From: Bacteroidales bacterium
GTDB lineage: Bacteria; Bacteroidota; Bacteroidia; Bacteroidales; UBA932
Reading direction: 5' to 3'
DNA: 64,000 nucleotides
NCBI GenBank assembly: GCA_004552965.1
Contig: SFMU01000004.1
Coordinates: 62,001-126,000 of the forward strand
Positions 35,591-42,842 of this stretch are shown in pieces. Within the stretch, counting starts at the first letter, position 1, and every line of letters begins with the position of its first letter. The notes beneath the pieces were generated by a model. It was not told the DNA's origin and searched no databases. It saw nothing but the letters and a program-made list of their open reading frames with translations. The position numbers were made by a program, and so were the translations under genes.

Positions 35591-37267
35591 TTATTCCATC
35601 AGTTTCTTGTACTTGAAAGGCTTAGGGTCGACATTGCCGAGGCGGCGTTTCTTGTTCTCCTCGTACTCCTGATAGTTTCCTTCAAAGAAATAGACCTGGG
35701 AATCTCCCTCGAATGCCAGTATGTGAGTCGCGATCCTGTCCAGAAACCAGCGGTCGTGACTTACTACTACTGCGCATCCGGCAAAGTTCTCCAGACCCTC
35801 CTCCAGAGCACGGATGGTGTTGACATCCACGTCGTTGGTAGGCTCGTCAAGAAGCAGCACATTGCCTTCGTCCTTGAGGGTGAGGGCAAGGTGAAGCCTG
35901 TTCCTCTCGCCTCCTGAGAGCACTCCGCAGAGTTTTTCCTGGTCGGCGCCGCTGAAGTTGAACCTCGACACCCAGGCACGGGCATTGATGTCCCTGCCTC
36001 CCAGACGCACCCATTCGGAATTGCCGGCGATGGTCTCGTAGACCGTCTTGTCCGGATCGATACTCCTGTGCTGCTGGTCGACATACGCGATCTTCACCGT
36101 CTCCCCTATCGTGATTTCTCCGGAATCAGGCTTGTCAATTCCCATGATGAGACGGAACAGGGTGGTCTTGCCGGCTCCGTTCGGACCGATGACGCCCACA
36201 ATGCCCGCCGGCGGAAGCACGAAATTCAGATTCTCATACAGCAGCTTGTCCCCGTAGGCCTTGCTCACATTGTGGAATTCGATGACCTTGTTGCCGAGGT
36301 GCGGTCCGTTCGGGATGTATATTTCCAGATTCGCTTCCTTTTCCTTCACGTCAGAGGCGGCCATCTTCTCATAGGCTCCGATACGGGCCTTCTGCTTGGC
36401 CTGACGTGCCTTCGGGGCCATCCTGACCCATTCCAACTCCCTCTCGAGAGTCTTGCGTCTCTTGCTCTCGGTCTTTTCCTCAAGGGCAAGCCTCTTGGTC
36501 TTCTGGTCGAGCCATGAACTGTAGTTCCCCTTCCAAGGAATACCCTCGCCGCGGTCGAGTTCAAGAATCCATCCGGCCACGTTGTCGAGGAAGTAGCGGT
36601 CGTGGGTGACCGCAATCACGGTTCCCTTGTACTGTTTCAGGTGAGCTTCAAGCCACTGGATACTCTCGGTGTCGAGGTGGTTGGTAGGCTCGTCGAGAAG
36701 GAGTACGTCCGGTTGCTTGAGAAGAAGCCGGCAAAGGGCCACCCTGCGCTTCTCTCCGCCCGACAGCACGCTCACCTTCTGGTCGGCAGGAGGGCACTGG
36801 AGTGCATCCATGGCCCTTTCCAGCTTGGAATCGATTTCCCAGCCGCCGCATTGCTCGATTTTTTCAGCGAGTTCGCCCTGCCTGATGATGAGGGCGTTCA
36901 TCCTGTCGTCGTCCATCGGCTCCATGAACTGCATCGAGATCTCGTTGTACTCGTTCAGGATGTCCATCGTCTCCTGCACCCCCTCCTGGACCACCTCCAG
37001 CACGGTCTTCTCCGGGTCCATCTGAGGCTCCTGCTCAAGATATCCCACTGAATATCCCGGGGCCCAGACAACTTCACCCTTGTAGGAAGTCTCTACTCCG
37101 GCAATGATTTTCATGAGGGTCGATTTTCCGGAACCGTTCAGACCGATGATACCGATCTTCGCTCCATAGAAGAAGGACAGGTAGATGTCCTTGAGAATTG
37201 TCTTGTTGTTGTGCGGCAGTGTCTTTCCGACTCCGCACATCGAGAAAATGATCTTTTCGTCTGCCAT
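35591..37267 (-). CDS. ettA: Energy-dependent translational throttle protein EttA (ABC-F)
   Basis: An ABC-F ATPase that binds the ribosomal E site and controls entry into the elongation cycle according to the ATP/ADP ratio. It is 558 residues, standard length. The first Walker A is IIGLNGSGKSTLM, signature LSGGEKRRVAL, Walker B LLLDEPTNHLDTES. The interdomain linker (WVRMAPKARQAKQKARIGAY) is the P-site tRNA interaction motif region of EttA. The second ATPase has GPNGAGKTTLF, LSGGERNRLHL and LLLDEPTNDVD. The C-terminal GNYQEYEENKKRRLG is also typical. Convergent with pgi. Confidence 0.95.
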   Translation of the reverse strand: MADEKIIFSMCGVGKTLPHNNKTILKDIYLSFFYGAKIGIIGLNGSGKSTLMKIIAGVETSYKGEVVWAPGYSVGYLEQEPQMDPEKTVLEVVQEGVQETMDILNEYNEISMQFMEPMDDDRMNALIIRQGELAEKIEQCGGWEIDSKLERAMDALQCPPADQKVSVLSGGEKRRVALCRLLLKQPDVLLLDEPTNHLDTESIQWLEAHLKQYKGTVIAVTHDRYFLDNVAGWILELDRGEGIPWKGNYSSWLDQKTKRLALEEKTESKRRKTLERELEWVRMAPKARQAKQKARIGAYEKMAASDVKEKEANLEIYIPNGPHLGNKVIEFHNVSKAYGDKLLYENLNFVLPPAGIVGVIGPNGAGKTTLFRLIMGIDKPDSGEITIGETVKIAYVDQQHRSIDPDKTVYETIAGNSEWVRLGGRDINARAWVSRFNFSGADQEKLCGVLSGGERNRLHLALTLKDEGNVLLLDEPTNDVDVNTIRALEEGLENFAGCAVVVSHDRWFLDRIATHILAFEGDSQVYFFEGNYQEYEENKKRRLGNVDPKPFKYKKLME

Positions 37268-37318
37268 ATTTGTCTTTCGCTCAGTGATTGTTCCATTGTC
37301 TTTCGTTCCGTGAATCTG

Positions 37319-38314
37319 TCACTTCCCGCGGCAGGACTGCCTGACAGCCTTCACGGCAATATTCCGGCATATTCGTGCATCCCTCTCCGAAATGCTGTAG
37401 TCGGTGTCGAGGATGCGGCTCCGGTTGCCCTTCACGCTGATGCCAAGAGTCGGCCTTATGAGCGCCTCGAACCAGGTGCAGGCAGCCAGATACCTTCCGT
37501 GCTGATACGAAAGGTGAAAGCCATCCCGCGTCAGGTCGTACAGTCTGCACGACGCAGGCACTTCCCCTGCCGTGTTGAGCCGGGTCCTGCGCGCCATATC
37601 GACCGCCACTCCCGAAGGTATGACCGTGCATATTCCGAAATCCTCGCAGAGCCTGTCGACGCAATCCTGAATGGCTTCGCTCATCCGCTCCTGGTCATTC
37701 CCATATTTCGGGAAATCACCGTGGTTGGAGTTGCGGGCATAGGACCAGGTCTGATGCCAGACAATTGCCACCGCAGGATTGGTGCATTCCTTACGGATGA
37801 TGGAGACTAGCTCCGGAAGCCACCTGCTGATGGTCTCGTACTGCCCCGAAAAGCCGGACGCCTGCTGGATCGTGATGATGTCCCATGGTTCGTCCTTCAG
37901 TCCGTGTAGAAGTGTCTGCTCCCTGGTGACGACCCACTTGTTGTCAGGACCGGATTTGGAGTACCTGTACTCGTGGAGGTTCCCATAGTACTCGCTGCAG
38001 TGTCTCTCGAGAGAGCAGCCGCCGATGTAGAGTCTGGCCAGAATGACGTTGTGGATGCCAGCAGCCTCAAGAAGGTTCGGCAAGTACTCGGTTCCGTCGT
38101 CTGAAAAGCTGTTGCCCACCGCCAGAATCCGCAGAGTGTCAGGTCTTTGGGGCAGGGCATTGGCGGCAGAAAGGGCATCGCCGGCCGAAAGGACATCGCC
38201 TGCAGAAAGGGCATCGCCTGCCGAGAAAGAGTTTGCAGGAACCGACGCCGCCAGGATGCCGGCAGCAAGAATCGATAGAACCAAAGTGAAGGATGAAGCA
38301 AGAAGTCGTCTCAT
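37319..38314 (-). CDS. DUF4886 family secreted SGNH-like protein
   Basis: A 331-residue secreted protein. The start at 38314 begins a signal peptide (MRRLLASSFTLVLSILAAG). A short repetitive linker follows, in which SAGDAL/SAGDVL is repeated (about residues 31-52). The rest matches DUF4886, an SGNH-hydrolase-like fold: ILAVGNSFSDDGTEYLPNLL carries the GNS nucleophile block, IITIQQASGFSG is the central block and YDLTRDGFHLSYQHGRYLA carries the D-x2-H catalytic pair. Such proteins are probably deacetylases or esterases on glycans. It is monocistronic and reads away from the repeat-rich region at 38.4-38.6 kb. Confidence 0.82.
   Translation of the reverse strand: MRRLLASSFTLVLSILAAGILAASVPANSFSAGDALSAGDVLSAGDALSAANALPQRPDTLRILAVGNSFSDDGTEYLPNLLEAAGIHNVILARLYIGGCSLERHCSEYYGNLHEYRYSKSGPDNKWVVTREQTLLHGLKDEPWDIITIQQASGFSGQYETISRWLPELVSIIRKECTNPAVAIVWHQTWSYARNSNHGDFPKYGNDQERMSEAIQDCVDRLCEDFGICTVIPSGVAVDMARRTRLNTAGEVPASCRLYDLTRDGFHLSYQHGRYLAACTWFEALIRPTLGISVKGNRSRILDTDYSISERDARICRNIAVKAVRQSCRGK
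38168..38227 (-). repeat. In-frame 18-bp minisatellite in the DUF4886 gene
   Basis: Units of about 18 bases encode SAGDAL, SAGDVL, SAGDAL and a degenerate SAAN. The repeat lies between the signal peptide and the hydrolase domain, where length change would be tolerated. Confidence 0.75.
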
Positions 38315-38421
38315 AATAGTCGCATTTTTGCTAATATAGTAATTTTTCGAAGAAAACCCCTGATTGACTCCTCCATCCGGCACTGGTCCGTGGCTCTGTC
38401 AGAGATCTGCTTCCTCAGTCG

Positions 38422-38478
38422 TGCCCGGAATGGAGGCCTGGGGCACGGAATGGAGACCTGAGGGCACGGATTGGATTC
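38422..38478. repeat. 20-21-bp tandem repeat, three copies
   Basis: CGGAATGG or CGGATTGG begins at 38426, 38446 and 38467, within longer GGCACGGAATGGAGACCTG-like units. Confidence 0.75.
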
Positions 38479-38505
38479 CGGACGGGCGAGCCAGTCATGC
38501 GGAAT

Positions 38506-38588
38506 GACATATTCAGTGTGCGGCAAAGACATATTCAGTGTACACGCAGAGAGATATTCAGTGTGGATGCAAAGACATATTCAACGCG
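38506..38588. repeat. Four iteron-like copies of GACATATTCAGTGT
   Basis: Copies begin at 38506, 38528, 38551 and 38574 (spacing 22, 23, 23). Copies 1 and 2 share GACATATTCAGTGT; copy 3 has GAGATATTCAGTGT; copy 4 is degenerate after ATATTCA. The core is the same hexamer that is enriched across the window. Confidence 0.8.
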
Positions 38589-38658
38589 CGTATAACGTTT
38601 TATATTAAAAAACAGCATAAATCTTTCGAAAGGCGCTTGCAGATTCAAAAAAACTACG

Positions 38659-38666
38659 TATATTTG
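38659..38666 (+). promoter_or_regulatory. -7 box for tRNA-Asp
   Basis: TATATTTG, 40 bases upstream of the tRNA, matching TAnnTTTG. Confidence 0.6.
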
Positions 38667-38705
38667 CAATCGCAATCAAGGAAAACCTCCTTCCAATGAA
38701 CAATT

Positions 38706-38779
38706 GGTGCGGTAGTTCAGCTGGTTAGAATGCCGGCCTGTCACGCCGGAGGTCGAGGGTTCGAGTCCCTTCCGCACCG
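38706..38779 (+). tRNA. tRNA-Asp (GTC)
   Basis: Seventy-four bases form a complete cloverleaf. Acceptor GGTGCGG pairs with CCGCACC at 38772-38778. The anticodon loop reads CTGTCAC with GTC as anticodon on a GCCGG/CCGGA-type stem. The T arm is GAGGGTTCGAGTCCCTT. CCA is not encoded. Confidence 0.95.
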
Positions 38780-38785
38780 CTCAAA

Positions 38786-38820
38786 GAGGGTGACCCAAAA
38801 GGTCATCCTCTATTTTTTTT
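38786..38820 (+). terminator. Terminator after tRNA-Asp
   Basis: A ten-base stem GAGGGTGACC / GGTCATCCTC with one G-T pair and a five-base loop is followed by TATTTTTTTT, a classic intrinsic terminator. Confidence 0.9.
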
Positions 38821-39014
38821 GTCATAATCGATGAGGCATGTCCATGCCGACAGACTTGGTATATGGAGGTGAATATGCCCTGCACCTGTCCGGAAGGGAT
38901 TTCGGCTTGCCCGGTGTTTTGCTCGAGAGGCCATCCGGCAACCGACACAGGCTTACGGCTATCTTTTTGTGAGCATTCAGGAGTTTTGTTGGCGCAGATG
39001 AGCATATTTGTGAC

Positions 39015-39022
39015 TATATTTG
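39015..39022 (+). promoter_or_regulatory. -7 box for the GDPD gene
   Basis: TATATTTG, 34 bases upstream of the start at 39056. A TTTTG at 38982-38990 lies near the expected -33 distance. Confidence 0.6.
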
Positions 39023-39055
39023 CGGAATAAGTATCAGACCAAACAAACTGACAAC

Positions 39056-39859
39056 ATGACTACTTTCAAAAGATTTTTTGCCGTAGCGGCGCTCGTTGCG
39101 CTGGCAGCGGTCAGTGCAGACGCCCAGAAACTTGCAATCACTGCCCACAGAGGCAACTGGAACTGTGAAGAAGGCGGTGGCGCCAGGAATTCCATCGCAG
39201 CTCTCAAGGCTGCCCAGGACAATGGTTACTGGGGAAGTGAATTCGATGTCCAGATGACCAAGGACTTCAAGCTCATCGTCCATCATGATGCAGCAGTCAA
39301 GGGTGTAAGCATCTGGAACAATGACTGGTCAACCTTCTCGAAGGCACGCCTGGAGAACGGCGAGCCTATCCCTACTCTCGACGAATACCTCACCCAGGGA
39401 GAGAAGAGCAGCTGCGTCCTCGTCTGCGAGCTCAAGAGCCAGAAGACAACTGCCCACGAACTCTACATGACAGACCTCGTCGTCAATTCCTTCAAGGGTC
39501 ACAACCTGCTCGATCCGAAGAGGGTGATTTTCATCTCATTCTCCCTCGACATCTGCAAGAGACTCGCTCTCCTGTGCCCTGGATTCACCGTACAGTACCT
39601 CGGCGGTGACATCGCTCCGGATGTACTGAAGACATATGGCATCAATGGCATCGACTACCACTACAGTGTGTTTGCGAAGCATCCCGAGTGGTTCGACATG
39701 GCAAGAGAGAACGGTATGAGCATCAACTGCTGGACCTGCAACCGCGAGGAGGACATCGAGGCGATGATCGAGCTCGGCGTCGACTGCATCACTACGGATG
39801 AGCCTCAGAGAGTCCGCAGACTCATGAGGAAGAGCCGCGAAAGACGCCAGGGCAAGTAA
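39056..39859 (+). CDS. Secreted glycerophosphodiester phosphodiesterase
   Basis: A 267-residue periplasmic GDPD that hydrolyses glycerophosphodiesters to glycerol 3-phosphate and an alcohol. The start ATG at 39056 begins a signal peptide (MTTFKRFFAVAALVALAAVS) with cleavage near ADA-QK. The catalytic block ITAHRGNWN near residues 26-34 holds the first His, and GSEFDVQMTKDFKLIVHHDAA near 58-78 holds the metal Glu/Asp pair and the second His. INCWTCNREEDIEAMIELGVDCITTDEP is the usual C-terminal end. It has its own promoter. A GlpT-like transporter at 56-57.6 kb could take up the glycerol 3-phosphate released. Confidence 0.92.
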   Translation: MTTFKRFFAVAALVALAAVSADAQKLAITAHRGNWNCEEGGGARNSIAALKAAQDNGYWGSEFDVQMTKDFKLIVHHDAAVKGVSIWNNDWSTFSKARLENGEPIPTLDEYLTQGEKSSCVLVCELKSQKTTAHELYMTDLVVNSFKGHNLLDPKRVIFISFSLDICKRLALLCPGFTVQYLGGDIAPDVLKTYGINGIDYHYSVFAKHPEWFDMARENGMSINCWTCNREEDIEAMIELGVDCITTDEPQRVRRLMRKSRERRQGK

Positions 39860-39900
39860 GCCCAGGCGCGCGGACAGTTCAGCAAAGCTGGAAATACAGA

Positions 39901-41574
39901 TTACTCGGCAGCAGTGGAGTCAGCGAATATGCTCTCCGCTGCTGCTGTTGCACTGTTGATGCCGTCAATGGCGGAAGAGACGATACCTCCGGAATATCCC
40001 GCTCCCTCGCCGCACGGAAGGAGTCCCGGGAAGGAGAGGGATTCACGGGTCTGCGGATCGCGTGGAATGCGGATCGGAGATGAGGTTCTAGACTCGACGC
40101 CCACAAGAATCGCGTCGTTGGTGTAGTAGCCCCTCATGATGTGGTGCTCCACAAGAGGGAAAACGTCCTGGAGCCTGCTTGCGACAGGTTCCGGCAGGAG
40201 TTCATGGAGAGGTGCCGTCACGATGCCCGGTTTGTAGGAAGTTTCCGGAAGGTCTTCCGAAACTACTCCCTCACAGAAATCGACCATTCTCTGTGCCGGA
40301 GCGGCGAAAGGATGTCCGGAGCGGGTGTGGGAATATTCCCAGAGCTTTCTCTCGACCGAGCGCTGGTAGTCCATTCCTGCGAAGGCTCCCGCTGAAGCGA
40401 ACTCCTCCGGGATGTCCTCCGGATTGATCTGGACAACCACGCCGGAGTTGGCGCGGCTGCCGCTTCTGGCAGAGTTGGACATTCCGTTCATCACGATAGT
40501 GCCTTCCTCGGTCTGGGACGGAACCAGAACGCCTCCCGGACACATGCAGAAGGAGAACACTCCCCTGCCGTCCACCTGTTCGGTGAAAGCATATTCGGCG
40601 GCAGGCATGCCCTGCTCCCACTGACCGTGGTAGCGGATGTCGTTGATAAGGCTTTGAGGATGCTCCACGCGCACGCCCATGGCGAATCCCTTCTGCTCGA
40701 GTGCGCAGCCTCTTGAAGCCAGCATCTCGTAGATGTCGCGGGCGGAATGCCCGGTTGCAAGTATGACCTTCTTCGCCGAATATGCCACCTCGACCGGCTG
40801 ACCCTTGCCATCAGGAGCAGAGAAATCCAGCGCCTTGACGGTCAGGATACCTTCCGGATCGCGGACTATGTCAGTCACCCGGGTGCCGAAGTGGTACTCG
40901 CCACCTTTGGAGATGATGCAGTTGCGGATGTTCTCGATAACTTTCGGGAGACGGTCGGTGCCTATGTGCGGGTGGGCATCGACAAGGATCTGCGGATTGG
41001 CTCCGAAGTTGACGAACTGCTGCAGGACTTCGCGGATGTCTCCCCTTTTGGAAGAGCGGGTGAAGAGCTTTCCGTCGGAGAAGGTTCCTGCACCGCCCTC
41101 TCCATAGCAGTAGTTGGAATCAGGATCGAGGACCCCCTCACGGCTGAGTCTGGCGATGTCGAACTTCCTGTCGTGGACGTTCTTTCCCCTTTCCAGGATT
41201 ATCGGCTTGAGACCGAGGGTCAGAAGCTTCAATGAGGCGAACAGTCCGGCAGGACCGGCTCCGATGACAATCACGGCGGGAGCATCGGCAACGTCCCTGT
41301 ACTCAGGTACTTCGTAAGGGATATAAGATTCGAACTTGTGGTTGTAGGCCTCGATGCGGTAGCGGTAGATCACATCATTGCGGGCATCGATGGAGCGCCT
41401 GGCGATGACACAGGTGGCTGCCGCATTCGGAAAGGTCGGCTGGAAGGACTTGGTCGGATCGATCACATTGATCACTGCGTTTCCCTTGAGTCCAAGAGTC
41501 TTGGCTGCGACAATCCTGACGTCGTCGCTTCTGAGTTCCCGGCCGACACGGCCAGTCATTTCAAATTCTATCAT
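39901..41574 (-). CDS. NAD(P)/FAD-dependent oxidoreductase (COG2509 type)
   Basis: A 557-residue flavoprotein of the COG2509 group, widespread and largely uncharacterised. After an N-terminal RNA-binding-like region (about residues 1-90), the FAD motif VIVIGAGPAGLFASLKLLTLG lies near 99-119. GEGGAGTFSDGKLFTR near 158-173 and ILATGHSARDIYEML near 265-279 are family marks. The C-terminal LLPCGEGAGYSGGIVSSAIDG is a second flavin-contact block. It lies 45 bases downstream of tsaD on the same strand and converges on the GDPD gene. No substrate can be assigned. Confidence 0.88.
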   Translation of the reverse strand: MIEFEMTGRVGRELRSDDVRIVAAKTLGLKGNAVINVIDPTKSFQPTFPNAAATCVIARRSIDARNDVIYRYRIEAYNHKFESYIPYEVPEYRDVADAPAVIVIGAGPAGLFASLKLLTLGLKPIILERGKNVHDRKFDIARLSREGVLDPDSNYCYGEGGAGTFSDGKLFTRSSKRGDIREVLQQFVNFGANPQILVDAHPHIGTDRLPKVIENIRNCIISKGGEYHFGTRVTDIVRDPEGILTVKALDFSAPDGKGQPVEVAYSAKKVILATGHSARDIYEMLASRGCALEQKGFAMGVRVEHPQSLINDIRYHGQWEQGMPAAEYAFTEQVDGRGVFSFCMCPGGVLVPSQTEEGTIVMNGMSNSARSGSRANSGVVVQINPEDIPEEFASAGAFAGMDYQRSVERKLWEYSHTRSGHPFAAPAQRMVDFCEGVVSEDLPETSYKPGIVTAPLHELLPEPVASRLQDVFPLVEHHIMRGYYTNDAILVGVESRTSSPIRIPRDPQTRESLSFPGLLPCGEGAGYSGGIVSSAIDGINSATAAAESIFADSTAAE

Positions 41575-41619
41575 GGTTTTCGGTATATTCGGTATATTTC
41601 AGAATATTCATAAATAGGG

Positions 41620-42648
41620 TCACATGAGATAATCCGCCATGCGGGACACCGGAGCGACATCGAATGGGGTACGCTCTCCGGCCTGATAGCGGAACCAGCC
41701 CGCAAGGGCGATCATGGCTGCGTTGTCCGTTGTGAACTTCAATTCAGGAAGGAAGGTGTTCCAGCCACGTTTCCTGCCTTCAGCCTCGATCCGAGCGCGG
41801 AGAGCGCTGTTGGCAGCCACGCCTCCCCCGATGGCTATGTCCTTGATTCCCGTCATCCTGGCGGCCTTGATGAGTTTGGACATCAGGATGTCGATGAGGG
41901 TTTTCTGGAAACTTGCGCAGATGTCCTCCTTGTTGTTTTCCAGGAAGGATGGATCCTTGGCCATCTCGTCACGGACAAAATACAGAAGTGAGGTCTTCAC
42001 CCCGCTGAAACTGTAGTCGAGACCGGGAATCTGCGGTTTGCTGAATTCGAAGCGGTCGGGATTGCCTTCTTTGGCGAGTCTGTCGATGACCGGACCGCCC
42101 GGATATCCCAGGCCCATCATCTTCGAGCATTTGTCGAAGGCCTCTCCGACAGCGTCGTCGATGGTCTGGCCGAGAATCTCGAAATCCAGAGGGCTATTGA
42201 CCTTGACAATCTGCGAATTGCCCCCTGACACAAGCAGGCACAGGTACGGGAACTGCGGCTGACGGTTTTCTTTGCCTTCCTGCCTGACGAAACCGGCGAG
42301 AATGTGTCCCTGGAGATGGTTCACCATCACGATCGGGATGTTCAGCGCAATGCCCAGGGCCTTTGCGAAAGATGTTCCCACAAGAAGGGATCCCAGAAGG
42401 CCGGGGCCGCGGGTGAAGGCGATCGCGGTCAGGTCGGAAGGCTTGATTCCCGCCCTCTCAAGGGCAGTGCTCACCACCGGCACGATGTTCTGTTCATGAG
42501 CCCGGGATGCCAGCTCCGGCACTACACCGCCGAAGTCCTTATGGACCTGCTGGCTTGCAATCACATTGGAGAGCAGGTATCCGTCCCTTATCACAGCGGC
42601 GGAGGTATCGTCACAACTCGACTCGATTCCGAGGATATAGTCAGCCAT
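41620..42648 (-). CDS. tsaD: tRNA threonylcarbamoyltransferase TsaD
   Basis: Transfers threonylcarbamoyl from TC-AMP to A37 of ANN-decoding tRNAs, with TsaB and TsaE as partners. The start at ATG 42648 gives MADYILGIESSCDDTSAAV, the canonical N-terminus. GGVVPELASRAHEQNIVPVV holds the metal-binding His region, LCLLVSGGNSQIV the phosphate loop and IAIGGGVAANSALRARI the ASKHA nucleotide motif. The length of 342 residues is normal. A TATCTTTG box at 42673-42680 faces it. It is divergent from tamB. MtaB, which adds methylthio to the same base, is encoded 6 kb away at 48.5 kb. Confidence 0.95.
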   Translation of the reverse strand: MADYILGIESSCDDTSAAVIRDGYLLSNVIASQQVHKDFGGVVPELASRAHEQNIVPVVSTALERAGIKPSDLTAIAFTRGPGLLGSLLVGTSFAKALGIALNIPIVMVNHLQGHILAGFVRQEGKENRQPQFPYLCLLVSGGNSQIVKVNSPLDFEILGQTIDDAVGEAFDKCSKMMGLGYPGGPVIDRLAKEGNPDRFEFSKPQIPGLDYSFSGVKTSLLYFVRDEMAKDPSFLENNKEDICASFQKTLIDILMSKLIKAARMTGIKDIAIGGGVAANSALRARIEAEGRKRGWNTFLPELKFTTDNAAMIALAGWFRYQAGERTPFDVAPVSRMADYLM

Positions 42649-42672
42649 CTTCAAAGATTGTTTTTCGGAGTG

Positions 42673-42680
42673 CAAAGATA
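42673..42680 (-). promoter_or_regulatory. -7 box for tsaD
   Basis: TATCTTTG on the minus strand, 25 bases upstream of the tsaD start. Confidence 0.65.
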
Positions 42681-42786
42681 ATCGTTTTCCGGGTCTTTTC
42701 GTACAATTGAAAAGCCAAGCAAGCCCCAAAAATCATGTTGCCCCGGATTAGCATATTCTGACGATGGATATTATTTGAAAATTGAT

Positions 42787-42794
42787 TATTTTTG
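42787..42794 (+). promoter_or_regulatory. -7 box for tamB
   Basis: TATTTTTG, about 49 bases upstream of the chosen tamB start at 42843. It supports that start over the TTG at 42792, which lies inside the box. Confidence 0.5.
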
Positions 42795-42842
42795 AAGTTT
42801 AAAGATTCCCCGGCCGAACGGCCGCAGAGAAAGTGTCAGGCA

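Larger units (their letters stand above)
38315..38705. other. Gene-free region upstream of tRNA-Asp
   Basis: About 390 bases with no plausible gene. It holds the upstream region of the DUF4886 gene, a 20-21-base repeat at 38422-38478, a 22-23-base repeat at 38506-38588 and the tRNA-Asp promoter box at 38659. Confidence 0.7.
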
